Source: Streblospio benedicti
Lineage: Eukaryota; Annelida; Polychaeta; Spionida; Spionidae
Assembly: GCA_019095985.1 (NCBI GenBank)
Contig: CM032666.1
Location: forward strand, 9,371,272-9,435,271
Reading direction: 5' to 3'
DNA length: 64,000 nt
The position numbers and the translations under genes are program-made. The notes under the pieces were generated by a model. It worked only from the letters and a program-made list of their open reading frames with translations. It was not told the DNA's origin and made no database searches. Shown here in pieces: positions 50,301 through 60,106 of the stretch (the stretch's first letter is position 1; every line of letters begins with the position of its first letter).

Positions 50301-51245
50301 CTGGCAGCGGTTTGAGACTGACGGTCTCAATAGTCTGGCGTACAACATCACAGCTCTCGAGAAAGGGAGGCTGTACACAAGGATTCAAGTCACAATCAAT
50401 CAAACTGAAGTGTTACTAAATGTGAGCTTTGTTTCCCACCAAATTCTGTTTCAATCAGTGAATGGTTCATTCTTATTATAAGTATATTATCTCAAGGGCA
50501 CGTGGAATTTATTTCCACGAATAAAGTTGGGCTTTTTCTGTAGATAATACTTTAATCATGCATAGTTCTAAAATGTCATATACATCAAAACCTACAGAGC
50601 TAATAATTATTGGTTATAATTATCTTTAAACTTCATAATTGTGAGCCAATAATTGAGTAAGATTAATCCATTTCTTTTCAGCATGAGAAACTAATGAGAA
50701 ATCACAAAGTTAAAATTCCAAACTACCTACTGTCAAGTCTTCTCCCCGAGATTCAATCTACTACAGCAGAACCATATGATCTCGATTGGCTAGAGAGGAG
50801 CAACGAGGAAAAGAATGGAATTCATGATGATAATGAATTTGATTCTACCAATGGACTTCTTAATAATAAGATATCAAATTATAATCAGGACAGTGGACAT
50901 CATCATAATGATAAACATTATGTACATAATAATGCATTAGATTATTCTATTGATATTGATCCGCAAATGGCAGATGTAAAAAAGCTACCAGGTTATTCTA
51001 ACCCATCTGTAGATGTGCAGGGTAGAAAAGACACTGTGAAACATATCCATAGCCGCTTAATGTCTAATAGACAGAAAACTGTAGGCTCAGATAAAGTAAG
51101 AACTAAGCAACTCAACACATTGAACGGTGGCCATGTTAGTTTGAGGAAGAGGAAGCATAGGAGAACTAGAAATAGAATGGACAGGTATTTAAGTAGGAAT
51201 GCTATAGAGGAATTGGACGTTCGGGATATTACAAACCCCCATTAA
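38293..51245 (+). CDS. B4GALT: Golgi beta-1,4-glycosyltransferase, predicted beta-1,4-GalNAc transferase, 558 aa, 9 exons
   Basis: Exons: 38293-38406, 38879-39077, 41642-41764, 42471-42598, 46128-46315, 49196-49318, 49668-49763, 50280-50421 and 50682-51245, all GT-AG and in phase. A basic cytoplasmic tail leads to one membrane helix (residues 39-58, MALTAIGTLLVLQY). The family-7 catalytic domain follows: ALIIPYRDRDSHL, LQRQQLRYTIFVIEQ, FNRAMLMNIGY, the metal motif DVD (220-222), FGGVSAM, GWGGEDDD (281-288), RMIRH (311-315) and GWQRFETDGLNSL. The residue before FGG is Ile257; vertebrate galactosyltransferases have Tyr there, and invertebrate GalNAc transferases have Ile or Leu, so UDP-GalNAc is the likely donor (LacdiNAc synthesis). 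Residues 372-558 are an extra hydrophilic tail rich in Asn, Asp, His, Lys and Arg. ATG 38293 is chosen for its GCCATGG context; in-frame ATGs at 38230 and 38365 are alternatives (534 aa from the latter). Confidence 0.93.
38439..38599. mobile_element. Tc1/mariner (pogo-like) MITE, 161 bp
   Basis: Left end CTGTAGAACCTCTTTATTAA and right end read backwards CAGTAGAACCTCCAATTAAG, both continuing AGACCACCC. Flanked by TA on each side (38437-38438 and 38600-38601), the target duplication of this superfamily. Sits in intron 1 of the beta-1,4-glycosyltransferase. Confidence 0.8.
41940..42025. mobile_element. 86-bp inverted-repeat element with a CRE at each end
   Basis: AATGACGTCACGGCCATGTA at the left and its near-exact inverse TACATGGACGTGACGTCATT at the right, 46 bases apart. 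Each arm carries a full TGACGTCA cyclic-AMP response element (41942-41949 and 42016-42023). In intron 3 of the beta-1,4-glycosyltransferase. It may be a tiny MITE or a regulatory hairpin. Confidence 0.6.
45898..45942. repeat. ACTC/ACGC/CA microsatellite
   Basis: ACTC units passing into ACGC and then CA units in intron 4 of the beta-1,4-glycosyltransferase, just upstream of a B-box-like piece. Confidence 0.85.
45990..46060 (+). mobile_element. tRNA-derived SINE fragment (B-box region)
   Basis: GGGTTCGAGTCCCGGCAGAG is a near-perfect pol III B box with T-arm. No matching A box or acceptor stem is found upstream, so this is a SINE remnant and not a tRNA gene. It lies 70-130 bases before exon 5 of the beta-1,4-glycosyltransferase. 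Confidence 0.5.
48815..48890 (+). mobile_element. tRNA-derived SINE fragment
   Basis: GTGAGTTCAATTCCCAGTGG resembles a B box and is followed by GGGTGTTGAGAAAACTCG, similar to the body motif at 35950. In intron 5 of the beta-1,4-glycosyltransferase. Confidence 0.45.
49571..49650 (+). repeat. Dispersed repeat, AAGAAATCCCACATCC family, copy 3
   Basis: Reads GGATCAAGAACTCCCACATT and continues with a pyrimidine-rich tail. It ends only about 17 bases before exon 7 of the beta-1,4-glycosyltransferase, so its tail supplies the polypyrimidine tract of that acceptor. Confidence 0.5.
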
Positions 51246-51399
51246 CAGAACTATGGAGACTCATTTGAAATGGTTAGATGATCAACATTGGAGCCTTTTC
51301 TTTATATGTCTGCTTCATTTGAAATGTGCAATCGACAAACGCCAATTCATCAGTATTTGTCTTAAAAGGGAGAATGTTATATTATGGTCGAAATACAGT

Positions 51400-51554
51400 G
51401 GCAGATCCAGGTTTTTGGAAAGGGGGGCCCACTTGAGGAAGGGGGGACGCATTTCAGGGATTTCATGAAAAACCCTATGAAAATGAAGTATTTTGGTGGA
51501 AAAGGGGGGGGGGGGCGGGGCGGGCGCCCCCTGCGGCCCACCCTCGAATCTGCC
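51400..51554. mobile_element. CAGATCCAG-type MITE, copy d (inverted), in or near the 3' UTR
   Basis: Starts GGCAGATCCAGGTTTTTGGA and ends CGAATCTGCC. The interior is the reverse complement of copies a and c (TTTCATGAAAAACCC, GAAGTATTTTGGTGG). It begins 154 bases after the stop codon of the beta-1,4-glycosyltransferase; the first downstream AATAAA is at 52643, so it is probably part of the 3' UTR. Confidence 0.75.
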
Positions 51555-52180
51555 TTTGGAAATATACTACAAAGTACAGACTATAGACGTCATTATTATT
51601 AGATCTATCTATTACAAGAAGCTAGATTATAAGTTACGATAATGTACAACGGTACTGTCTGTTTTAGGGCATACTATTTTGGACTTCACATTTAAGTTTA
51701 AGTTGTACTTTTTTCTATTTTATGTTGTTTGAGGCCATTTCTAACCTTTCTAGTATCTCATTTGTTTACTGTTCTTTTAGGTATTTTCGTATATTAGTGA
51801 ATATATGTATTTTGTAGTTTATTCTTTTATTAAAACTGTATAACAAAAATACATTTATTATATCAATGATCTTTTGGTAATGTTGTCCATGACTTACAAA
51901 CTGGATTTCATTGTGAGCCATATGAAAAGAAATATGGCATTGGAATAGTATTATTTGAAAATACACTATGTTATGCACAATCAATTATGACTAACTATTT
52001 GCATTTGTGTTCACAGACATTGCTCATATTTCAAAGTAAAACTGAACAAACTAGGGAAATATTTACTATGATTAAATTTTCCTTAAGCACGTCTTTACAA
52101 GTATATTCATCTCAATGTAACCTTTTGAAAATTCTATATGTAAGGCAAACTATAACTAGTGCAATTTATATGTGCATCCT

Positions 52181-52438
52181 TTAAAACCCATATATTTTAC
52201 ACAGGTTTATAGCAAAGGGTCTTTGTTCAACAAATGAAGATAAATGTTTCTCAAATTCAATGAATTTTTCTCTCCTCCAATGAGAAATGACAGCAGAAGC
52301 CAACTGAGCTTGCCAGGGCAAGTTGTGAAACGCATAAGTTGACATTGATTTTTCATCAATAAACCATCTCTTTGGGAAAGAACAGCATTGATTACATGAC
52401 AGCTTGTTTGAAGCCACTGTAACTTTTGTCAAGACCAA
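52181..52438 (-). other. Unidentified minus-strand open frame, 85 codons
   Basis: Reads through PKRWFIDEKSMSTYAFHNLP and AVISHWRREKFIEFEKHLSS to a TAA. The mix of residues looks protein-like, but I recognise no family and see no clear splice partner. It lies antisense to the probable 3' UTR of the beta-1,4-glycosyltransferase. It could be a repeat-derived fragment, an exon of an unseen gene, or chance. Confidence 0.2.
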
Positions 52439-52642
52439 TTTGGGTGACAGGAAAGTTCATTTTCTTGCACAGCATACTGCACGGAAGCCTAGCTGTAAGT
52501 AGATGCTACATAGCTACTAGACCTGACCAGGAATGCATACTACCAGGAATACATGAGATTATTTATTCCTGATACTACAATATCGCACTGTAGAAGGCTA
52601 GAATGGTATAAAGGTAGTGTTGTGTAATATTTGTACAAGTTG

Positions 52643-52648
52643 AATAAA
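52643..52648 (+). promoter_or_regulatory. Candidate poly(A) signal of the beta-1,4-glycosyltransferase
   Basis: First AATAAA after the stop codon that I find, 1.4 kb downstream. Weaker ATTAAA words lie near 51831 and 52072 and would give shorter 3' UTRs. Confidence 0.35.
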
Positions 52649-52659
52649 CTGTGATGTAC

Positions 52660-54800
52660 TGAGGTTTCAGATTAGTAAATTTAGTATTTTACACAACCGA
52701 ATCTTTGCACAAGGTTCAAATACGTGTACGTGGAAACATTTCAATTCAGGCAAGGGTGATGGTCAAATAGAATCAAGGTTTGTGTCTTCATATTACGATA
52801 TTTAGCTATATCGTATTTCATACACGCACTAAGATTAAGAATGATAATGTGCAAATTCCGATATAATAATATATGACAAAAAAGGGCCCGGTACGATTCT
52901 ACAGTACTTTCTGACACCTTGCTAAAACTACCGGTGCAAATACAGGTAACAGCATTTAAGAATGCAAACACTCTGCAAAAGATGTTAGCCGTTAACTCTT
53001 AGGTTTACACAGAGAACACAATTTCCACGTGTTCCGTGCATGTTGTGGGTGCAGGTGACATGTGCAATCACTTCCGACACACTGAGCTATTGCAGCAGCA
53101 GACGAGATCCATATTTGTAAAGCCTAAAGAAGATGTAGCCGGGGATTATCCGAGATGTACAGGCATATTGCTCCTGTAAAGTACCGTTGTGAGGTAATCT
53201 TGATGAAGTGCTTGCTAGCTTGTAGTAACACATACTTATAGTGAACACAATTGTACAGCACGATAAGAAGAAAGCATAGCGCGTTGTTGATACAGGCAAT
53301 TGTGGTGTGTAGGTTAGCTGATTAGATGGCTTTCTGCCTGCTTTAAAATACTTTGTGTACTACAATAGTTTTATAACGCCTTAGAATATGTGATCGGACG
53401 TTCTAGTCCGTGTTACTCAAATTCGAAACTATACAGCGTATTGTATTACACCAAGGAGCTAATCATCAAGTAGCTAACTGATGTAAACGAAAATAGGCAT
53501 GTGCACAAATATAAAAGCAATGCATAAACGTTTTCTAATGTGTTGTCAATATAGTGGGTAGGAGCTTGCTTGCCATAGAAGAGAGAGCGAAGTATATAAA
53601 TGCATAAAAGATAAAACAAAAACACAAAAAAACTCAATATTAAAGATTGCCCTCGGTCTATGAATGCTCTCATTAGAGTAAAGATATGAGTACATGTTAT
53701 AATATAGTAAATGTGCGATGGAAAGTGTCCAAATTTTGAGTTGTCCCAACAGAGGGTGTTTAATGTACCGTTTGTGCACATGATTTGAAGTCACCGAACT
53801 ACTACTTGATAGAGAACTACGTATAATACAGTTTATGGAAGTTCATTTGCTTGGAACTTGAGGTTTGTAAACATGTGGCTGTAACATTTCCCCTTATTAA
53901 AGGTTAAATGAGAACCCTGAAATGAGAATGAGCGAGAACGATGAAGTGATGACTGCTATATCATGTGGCTGAAGCGTATATTGCTCCAACTATAACATTT
54001 TCGCCAGTTTAATGGCAAAGGTTGGCATGGATAAAGAAAACCATTCAATAATGACTGTTATTTAACTTATATAGACATAGACAATACTTGCTTGATATCA
54101 ATATCGAACGTAAATTGTAGCATATTGTATGTGTATTACGATATGACGAACATATCAAAAGATGAACTAGCTAGAGGTGGTATGTACCTCCGGGTATGTA
54201 CCAGCTGGTATGTATCAGGGCTAGTTGTTGATAGATTTTTGTATTTGTTCTTGTGAGAACATTTCAATTGGTGTTTGCCATTTTGCTTATTTATTTTTAT
54301 TTTTATTTGAAGTCCTATCTTATGTCAGTTCACAATCTAATATTTGTCAAATTATCTATTTTATGGTGGTTACAGATCTTCAAAAGGCTACACAACTATG
54401 CATGTGTTCAAAGAAAAGAGAACCCCGCTTGAAAATAGGTAAAAATCACTGTCTGGGTGTAAGCAATATTGTCAGGGTAAATCTGAAACATTGTCAAGGA
54501 ACTGCCATAATTCTTACCTATTGTCAAATATTGGCGATGAGTAAATGAAAATACTGGTTACTTTGTGAGTCGGGAAATGAAACTGAGTTGATTTAGATAG
54601 GTTATCCATGCTACACACTTTACACTTAAATAAAGACCACATTCATAAACAGACAAGCGTTTTAATAACACCCTTAATTCAGTCATAAACCTAAAAACCT
54701 TCACAGACCTTCCAAAAAGAACCCACCTCTCAATGAAGACCACTTGTAGCAAAAACATCCACTTCGGGTGGTCTTCGAGAGGCTACATGTACTCCAGGTC
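52660..54800. other. Gene-free intergenic stretch
   Basis: AT-rich, with scattered short frames of no recognised product. Near 54728-54783 an inverted pair (CCTCTCAATGAAGACCAC and GTGGTCTTCGAGAGG) forms a hairpin resembling the AAGACCAC ends of the pogo-like MITE at 38439. Confidence 0.4.
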
Positions 54801-54802
54801 CT

Positions 54803-54872
54803 AATTGTATTATTATTATTATTATCCGCCCTTGTGCATACACACACACACACACACTCACACACACACACA
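54803..54872. repeat. ATT and CA microsatellites
   Basis: Short ATT run followed within 20 bases by about 15 CA units with one interruption. Confidence 0.9.
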
Positions 54873-55051
54873 ACGTTTTGTACTCATCCTTCACACATTA
54901 GCAGAGCATAGTTATAATTGATGGTTGGTTTTGGTCTATTATCTCATAAAGTAGAAAGTTATTCAATTATTTATGGGTCCATGATATATAGGAAAACATT
55001 CATTCAAAAATTAAATATGGCAACTAAAATTATCCACATGTTTACATATAG

Positions 55052-55320
55052 GTTTCGTAGATGTCAAAACAAAATGGTTCAAAGCGGACTTATCTAACAC
55101 CTCCAAAGACAATACTTCTGCAAATATATTGATTTCTGAATTTTGGAATTTTTACTATCCAAATGAACTTAGGTCTTTTATGGAACATTACGTTTATGCT
55201 TTCAACACTTCGCAAGTGCAAGACATTGAAACTGACTACAACTGTGATAATTCACAAAATTGCCAATTCAATGAAAGTAATATGTGCCATACACGAAATT
55301 TTATTTCGTTTGAATATTAA
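55052..55320 (+). other. Exon-like open frame, possible terminal exon of an unidentified gene
   Basis: After a plausible acceptor (TTTACATATAG) a frame of about 88 codons runs FVDVKTKWFKADLSNTSKDN, then ILISEFWNFYYPNELRSFME and ends ISFEY-stop. It has four cysteines and three N-glycosylation sequons, suggesting an extracellular or Golgi protein. No upstream exon was found and no family recognised. It could be a decayed gene copy or chance in AT-rich DNA. Confidence 0.3.
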
Positions 55321-55433
55321 GTAGTTTTATAAGCAGCTGTAATCAACTGTCATCTCTTAATGTAATGCAACGAAACATACAAGAAACTGAAGATACATGC
55401 ATTTCGGATATCACGAGAAAAGCATTGCAAATA

Positions 55434-55560
55434 CAGTGCCAGATCCAGAATTTATCGGGGAAAGGGGTGGGGGTGGATGGGGGTGGCAGTACAATATCAC
55501 ATATGATGTACAAATAAGGGGGAAAATCAGGTGGGTGGGGGTGGGAGATCTGTCACTGCA
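55434..55560. mobile_element. Possible diverged CAGATCCAG-type element
   Basis: Starts GCCAGATCCAG and has GGGGTGGGGGTGG blocks; the right side has GGAGATCTGTCAC. The ACTTCATTTT core of the family is absent, so this is a relative at best. Confidence 0.35.
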
Positions 55561-55910
55561 ATGTGTTATTGTAATGCTTTACATACAAATAAAAATACAA
55601 ATAAATACAAAACACTGAAGTGATGTTTAATACTTTTCATAGACCTAAATCAACTTCACTTATTTCTCTGGAGACCAAACCATCAAGAAAACATGCGTCG
55701 AGGCCAAGCCCATGACAGTTATGGGTTCTGATTTCTCTAGGGGTCTCATCACAATAAAGAATCTGTCTTCTCGTGTGTCTACACAGTCTGTTGTTCTAGC
55801 CACCTCTGCGTGCCCTATAGCTCTTTGGGGACCTGGGATGGACGTGGGCTGTTCAGACTGGGAACACGGATATTATGTTATATGTTGTGTTATGGGTGTT
55901 TATTGTTCAT

Positions 55911-55939
55911 TATATATATATATATATATTTTTTTTTTG
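55911..55939. repeat. TA microsatellite followed by T run
   Basis: About ten TA units and then nine T bases. Confidence 0.8.
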
Positions 55940-57597
55940 AAAGATGGCTAGATATGGTGAAGTTTGAAGAGCGTTTTATGTCCACTAACGAGCAATACAC
56001 ACTTTTAGTTTGAGTTATTCCATATTGATAATCACCATGTATTGTTTATGAAATACACAAAGACTAGCTGCTTTCACTATTTTTCACAAATGGAACAAGA
56101 GGTGGTCCCCGTGGTAAAACTTTTCTACCTACAATGTACATGTACTTGTACCTGGATCGCTCGCATATGAACCTGTTAGACGCATAGACCCCAGATTCAG
56201 AAATCCTGGATCTACCACTAATTGTAAATTTGGTGCAGATGTGTGAAGTGCGCGAAGTTTCTTGTTTCTTTTGCTTTGATTTTCTCTGTTGTATATTCAC
56301 AAGAGTATCATAGCAGTATGGCAATTACCCGGTGTGAATAAAATCGTTACAGCAGGATAACCTTGGATTGATACTCTAAATAAGTAGTTACCTGTACACC
56401 ACTGACTTGTCCATACGTCTCGCTACTTTCCAACTATCCCACCTATACCGGGGAACCGTATCATACATTTTAACACCCATCCCCAGCAATCCCGCCCCAC
56501 CCGTCTTACACTACACGCTAAACGAAGCACAATAACATCATCCTCATACCCACAATCCAGCCAAGCTAACCCTCTCAAACTGCAATGGCAATTGAGTTGG
56601 TCAACTACCACGCTTATTCACAGCATTGGTAGCGGCAAGAGCACATATAATCCGTATGCAATGATGGGCAGAGAATATTCGCTGACCAGTCGAGCGTATA
56701 ACTCATTGCGTTATGGCCCATAACGTACTGTAGGAATACTAATAGACGTGTACAATCATATGGTGCTGGGCTTTACAAATGGGGCGTTACATCGTCCAGT
56801 TGGTCCACATCTTCTGTTATTTTGGTTTCGTCCATCGTCGGTCTACGGGAATATGTTGTACACTGTACATTATAAAGTGTTACAATATTTCCACAGTAAC
56901 GTGTGATTTGAGCAATACATTGTAAATCACGAATAAATGAGGATAGCTTGTTGCATGGTTTTTATTTGCCTGTTTCAGAATTTCAATGTTTGTGGAAGTT
57001 TTTTTTCCTTTTTTCTTCTTTTTTTAAAGATCAAAATGGAAATAACAACACGGTAGATGGAAATACTTCGGTGTGGGGGTGTAGATAAAGATGATTCTGC
57101 TTCTTTAACACGTCTATGGAGAGACAAACTGAGACATTTTACTAAAAGGCCAGCCCTATATGTTGTCATTTAAGCCAACTTCCATTGGGAAGGGGGTGTC
57201 TTAAACAGATTCCTCATCTTGCGAACGATATTTTACCAGAAAGCTTACTTATTTTCAAGATTCAAAAATCAATATAATTATTTTTAATGTTACTTTTAAT
57301 GTTACTTTCGTCCCAACAATGAAATACATTGTCAAGTGGATCAACACCTCAAATTCTACAAGTCCCAAACAACACACAAAACAGTACAAACGTGTGAACG
57401 GAAACTGTTGGAATAATGTGTTTTAGCGCCATAACTACACGACGAAAGCCCCAGCAGACGTGTTTTTCCATGACACAAACGAGCAATTGTCGCCTGGAAA
57501 GTCACTATTCAGCCCTTTACTGTCGACCCAGAGGGGAAGAGGTCTTTATTGCCGAGTCTCCAGAGACAGAGTGTTAGTTGGGTGTTATAGTCAAGGG

Positions 57598-57650
57598 TGG
57601 AGTTTTGTGAGTAAGGGTCAATGATTCCCACATTCCCTTTTCGCTTGTTT
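57598..57650 (+). repeat. Dispersed repeat, AAGAAATCCCACATCC family, copy 4
   Basis: Reads AAGGGTCAATGATTCCCACA then TTCCCTTTTCGCTTG; a short copy of the family seen at 20395, 37386 and 49571. Confidence 0.45.
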
Positions 57651-59796
57651 TATTACGTATGTAATCTGTTCTTTTTAATTTTTAGTTTTATTGTACATAT
57701 TTTGCACCATATATCGTTTGCCCATATGGTAAGAAATCTCCTCGCACAAAACTGCCATGTATACAATTTACACGGAGCCTTTCGAAATCATCTTGAATGC
57801 ACAGGCAGATTAAATTAAATGCATGTTACAAACATATGAAATGAAAACTATTAACCAAGATTTACAAACGCAAACAAAAATGATTACCTATATATCGTAT
57901 ATAAGTAGAGAGATGAGTTTCACCCCGTTTGCTTTCTGGAGCTCTGGTAAAACATACTCTTATTGACCAATGTTAACAGTCCTGATTGAGAAGCTGCAAT
58001 GAAGACGTTGTGTTTCCACTGGCTTTAAAAAACTAATATTGTATTTATATACACTGTTTGATTTTAGCAAACGTGTATGAGTAAATGGACTGCATGGGTG
58101 TGCTGCAGTGAATATTACATGTTGAAGTGTAAAATTAGAACGTTTTCAAGATAATAGATATATTTGAAAAGTAGGAATGGTTTGTTTTTGTATTAATGCT
58201 TTAGCAGTATCCTAATAATTGAGTTATGGGATGGTGCCACTAAATAATAAAATAACATATAAAGCTGTTTCAAAATTTATTTGCCAAAGTAACAATAATT
58301 ATGAACTTATACCTTTTCCGATATAGTTTGCTGGTACATCATGTAGATAGAAATTATTTCTTAATTTTATAAATGATTAGGTTTATTTTTAAGTTGAAGA
58401 AATTACTTATAATGATACATAGTGAATTAATTTGATCTTTGAATATTAATATTACGACATTTTTTTAAAAGTTATTAAATTTATGTTAATTTACAAAAGT
58501 ATTGAATTTTCTGTTGACAAATTGTTTTAAATTTCAAATTTTACTACGCAGTTGAGTGATCTTGCAAACAGAGATCTTGCTGTTTCGACGACGAATGATC
58601 ACCTTCAACACAATTACACATTTACGTCCCTGCCTCATGTCCATTTTCATTTAAAAGCATGTTAATTGCCAAATATCTTATTGCACATAAATCCAAACAT
58701 CATTTAAATTTGAACGTTTCTGAATTTCAATAATCAACAGTACACAGGAAATGTTTCATATTAACCTGATCACCCCAAAACGACGTTATCACAGTGAAAA
58801 ATGCCCCCTATAAACACTCAAAACAATATTTTCATTGTTTGGATGATTCAAATCAATTTGAAATGTTTCAAAACGTTTACTAAAAATTGTATAACATTAA
58901 CTGTTAAATTTAAAGTTTAAGACTTTTCATTGCATAATTACTGTACATAATTTTAAAACTAATTTTAGAGTATGTTAAAGTGTTTTCCTTACATACACGT
59001 AATCTTACCTTAAAAATATTAATGAGTGAAGAGAATTAGCATTGAATGGTGTTTATAGGGTTTGTTTTATATGTGTACACACAATGACACAAGATTGTAA
59101 CAGTTGCATAGATAAAAGTGACTCTAAGTTTCAGCAGTAAAAACTTGGTACTGAACAATTTGAAATGTAAGATAAGTTGTTCACTCTTACCAGAAGAGCT
59201 GAACAATAGATTAAATTGTTAATATTGCTATTATTGGTATATTTTGGAATTGCATGAGGTTGCAGATAATTAATTTATTTTTAAAGATCTCAAATGCTCT
59301 AATAATCAAGTTAAAACCAAGTTACTATTTCTTAACAACAATTAGCATATTTGATGACTTACGTATCAAATTGTTTAGTACCAAGAAGACAATATCACAG
59401 TGGTTACTTATATACGAACTACACATCTAATAAATATATCTAGCAAATGCGAATAAATATATATCTATCTGTCTCTGGTAAATCCATCCTTATTGAAATG
59501 GTATTCCATAGTTCATAGTTTTAATTTGATTTCTGCAAAAGAAACAAGAGAACATATTTAGTTTTCTGTGCAATACTCAAGTAAAAACACTTATACTATG
59601 GTATTGCAAGAAAAAGTAAGACAATTTCCAGATTTTAAGTTCAAAATGATATTTTTTACAATTTGAATTTAAGATATAAAATGTTATTGACTTCCGTTCA
59701 AAGAATTCAAGCTAACAAACATTCCATTTTGCTTTTAGTGGTTCATATTACTTGGCAAATTTAATATCCAAATACTATAATGGTAAATTCCATACC

Positions 59797-59802
59797 TTTA
59801 TT
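59797..59802 (-). promoter_or_regulatory. Candidate poly(A) signal of PKD2
   Basis: AATAAA on the minus strand about 305 bases after the PKD2 stop codon. Confidence 0.4.
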
Positions 59803-60106
59803 AAACTGCATGATTCTGGAAGAAGTAAGATAAATAAGTGGTTATATCTGTTATATATTCACATGCAAATTATACATGATTAAGCAAATTTCAAATGCTG
59901 TAAACTTACTTCTTATTTAATATTATCATTTCAAAATGCTCAAAATAAGACACCAATAAGTCTCATGTGAAAACTAGTCTGCTTTCTCAGACTTCATTTT
60001 CTATTAAAAAAAAATAGCGATTTTACATTCACACCATGTCAATTGCATTCTTGTCAGACAAGTGCCAGTATAAAAAAAAATAACATCTCTGACATCTGTA
60101 GCACAG

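Larger units (their letters stand above)
56000..60106. other. Gene-free stretch downstream of PKD2
   Basis: About 4 kb; 58100-59960 is especially AT-rich and featureless. At 56137-56225 there are two GGATC-type words in inverted arrangement that echo the CAGATCCAG family. The nearest minus-strand AATAAA to the PKD2 stop is at 59797-59802. No coding segment was recognised. Confidence 0.45.
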
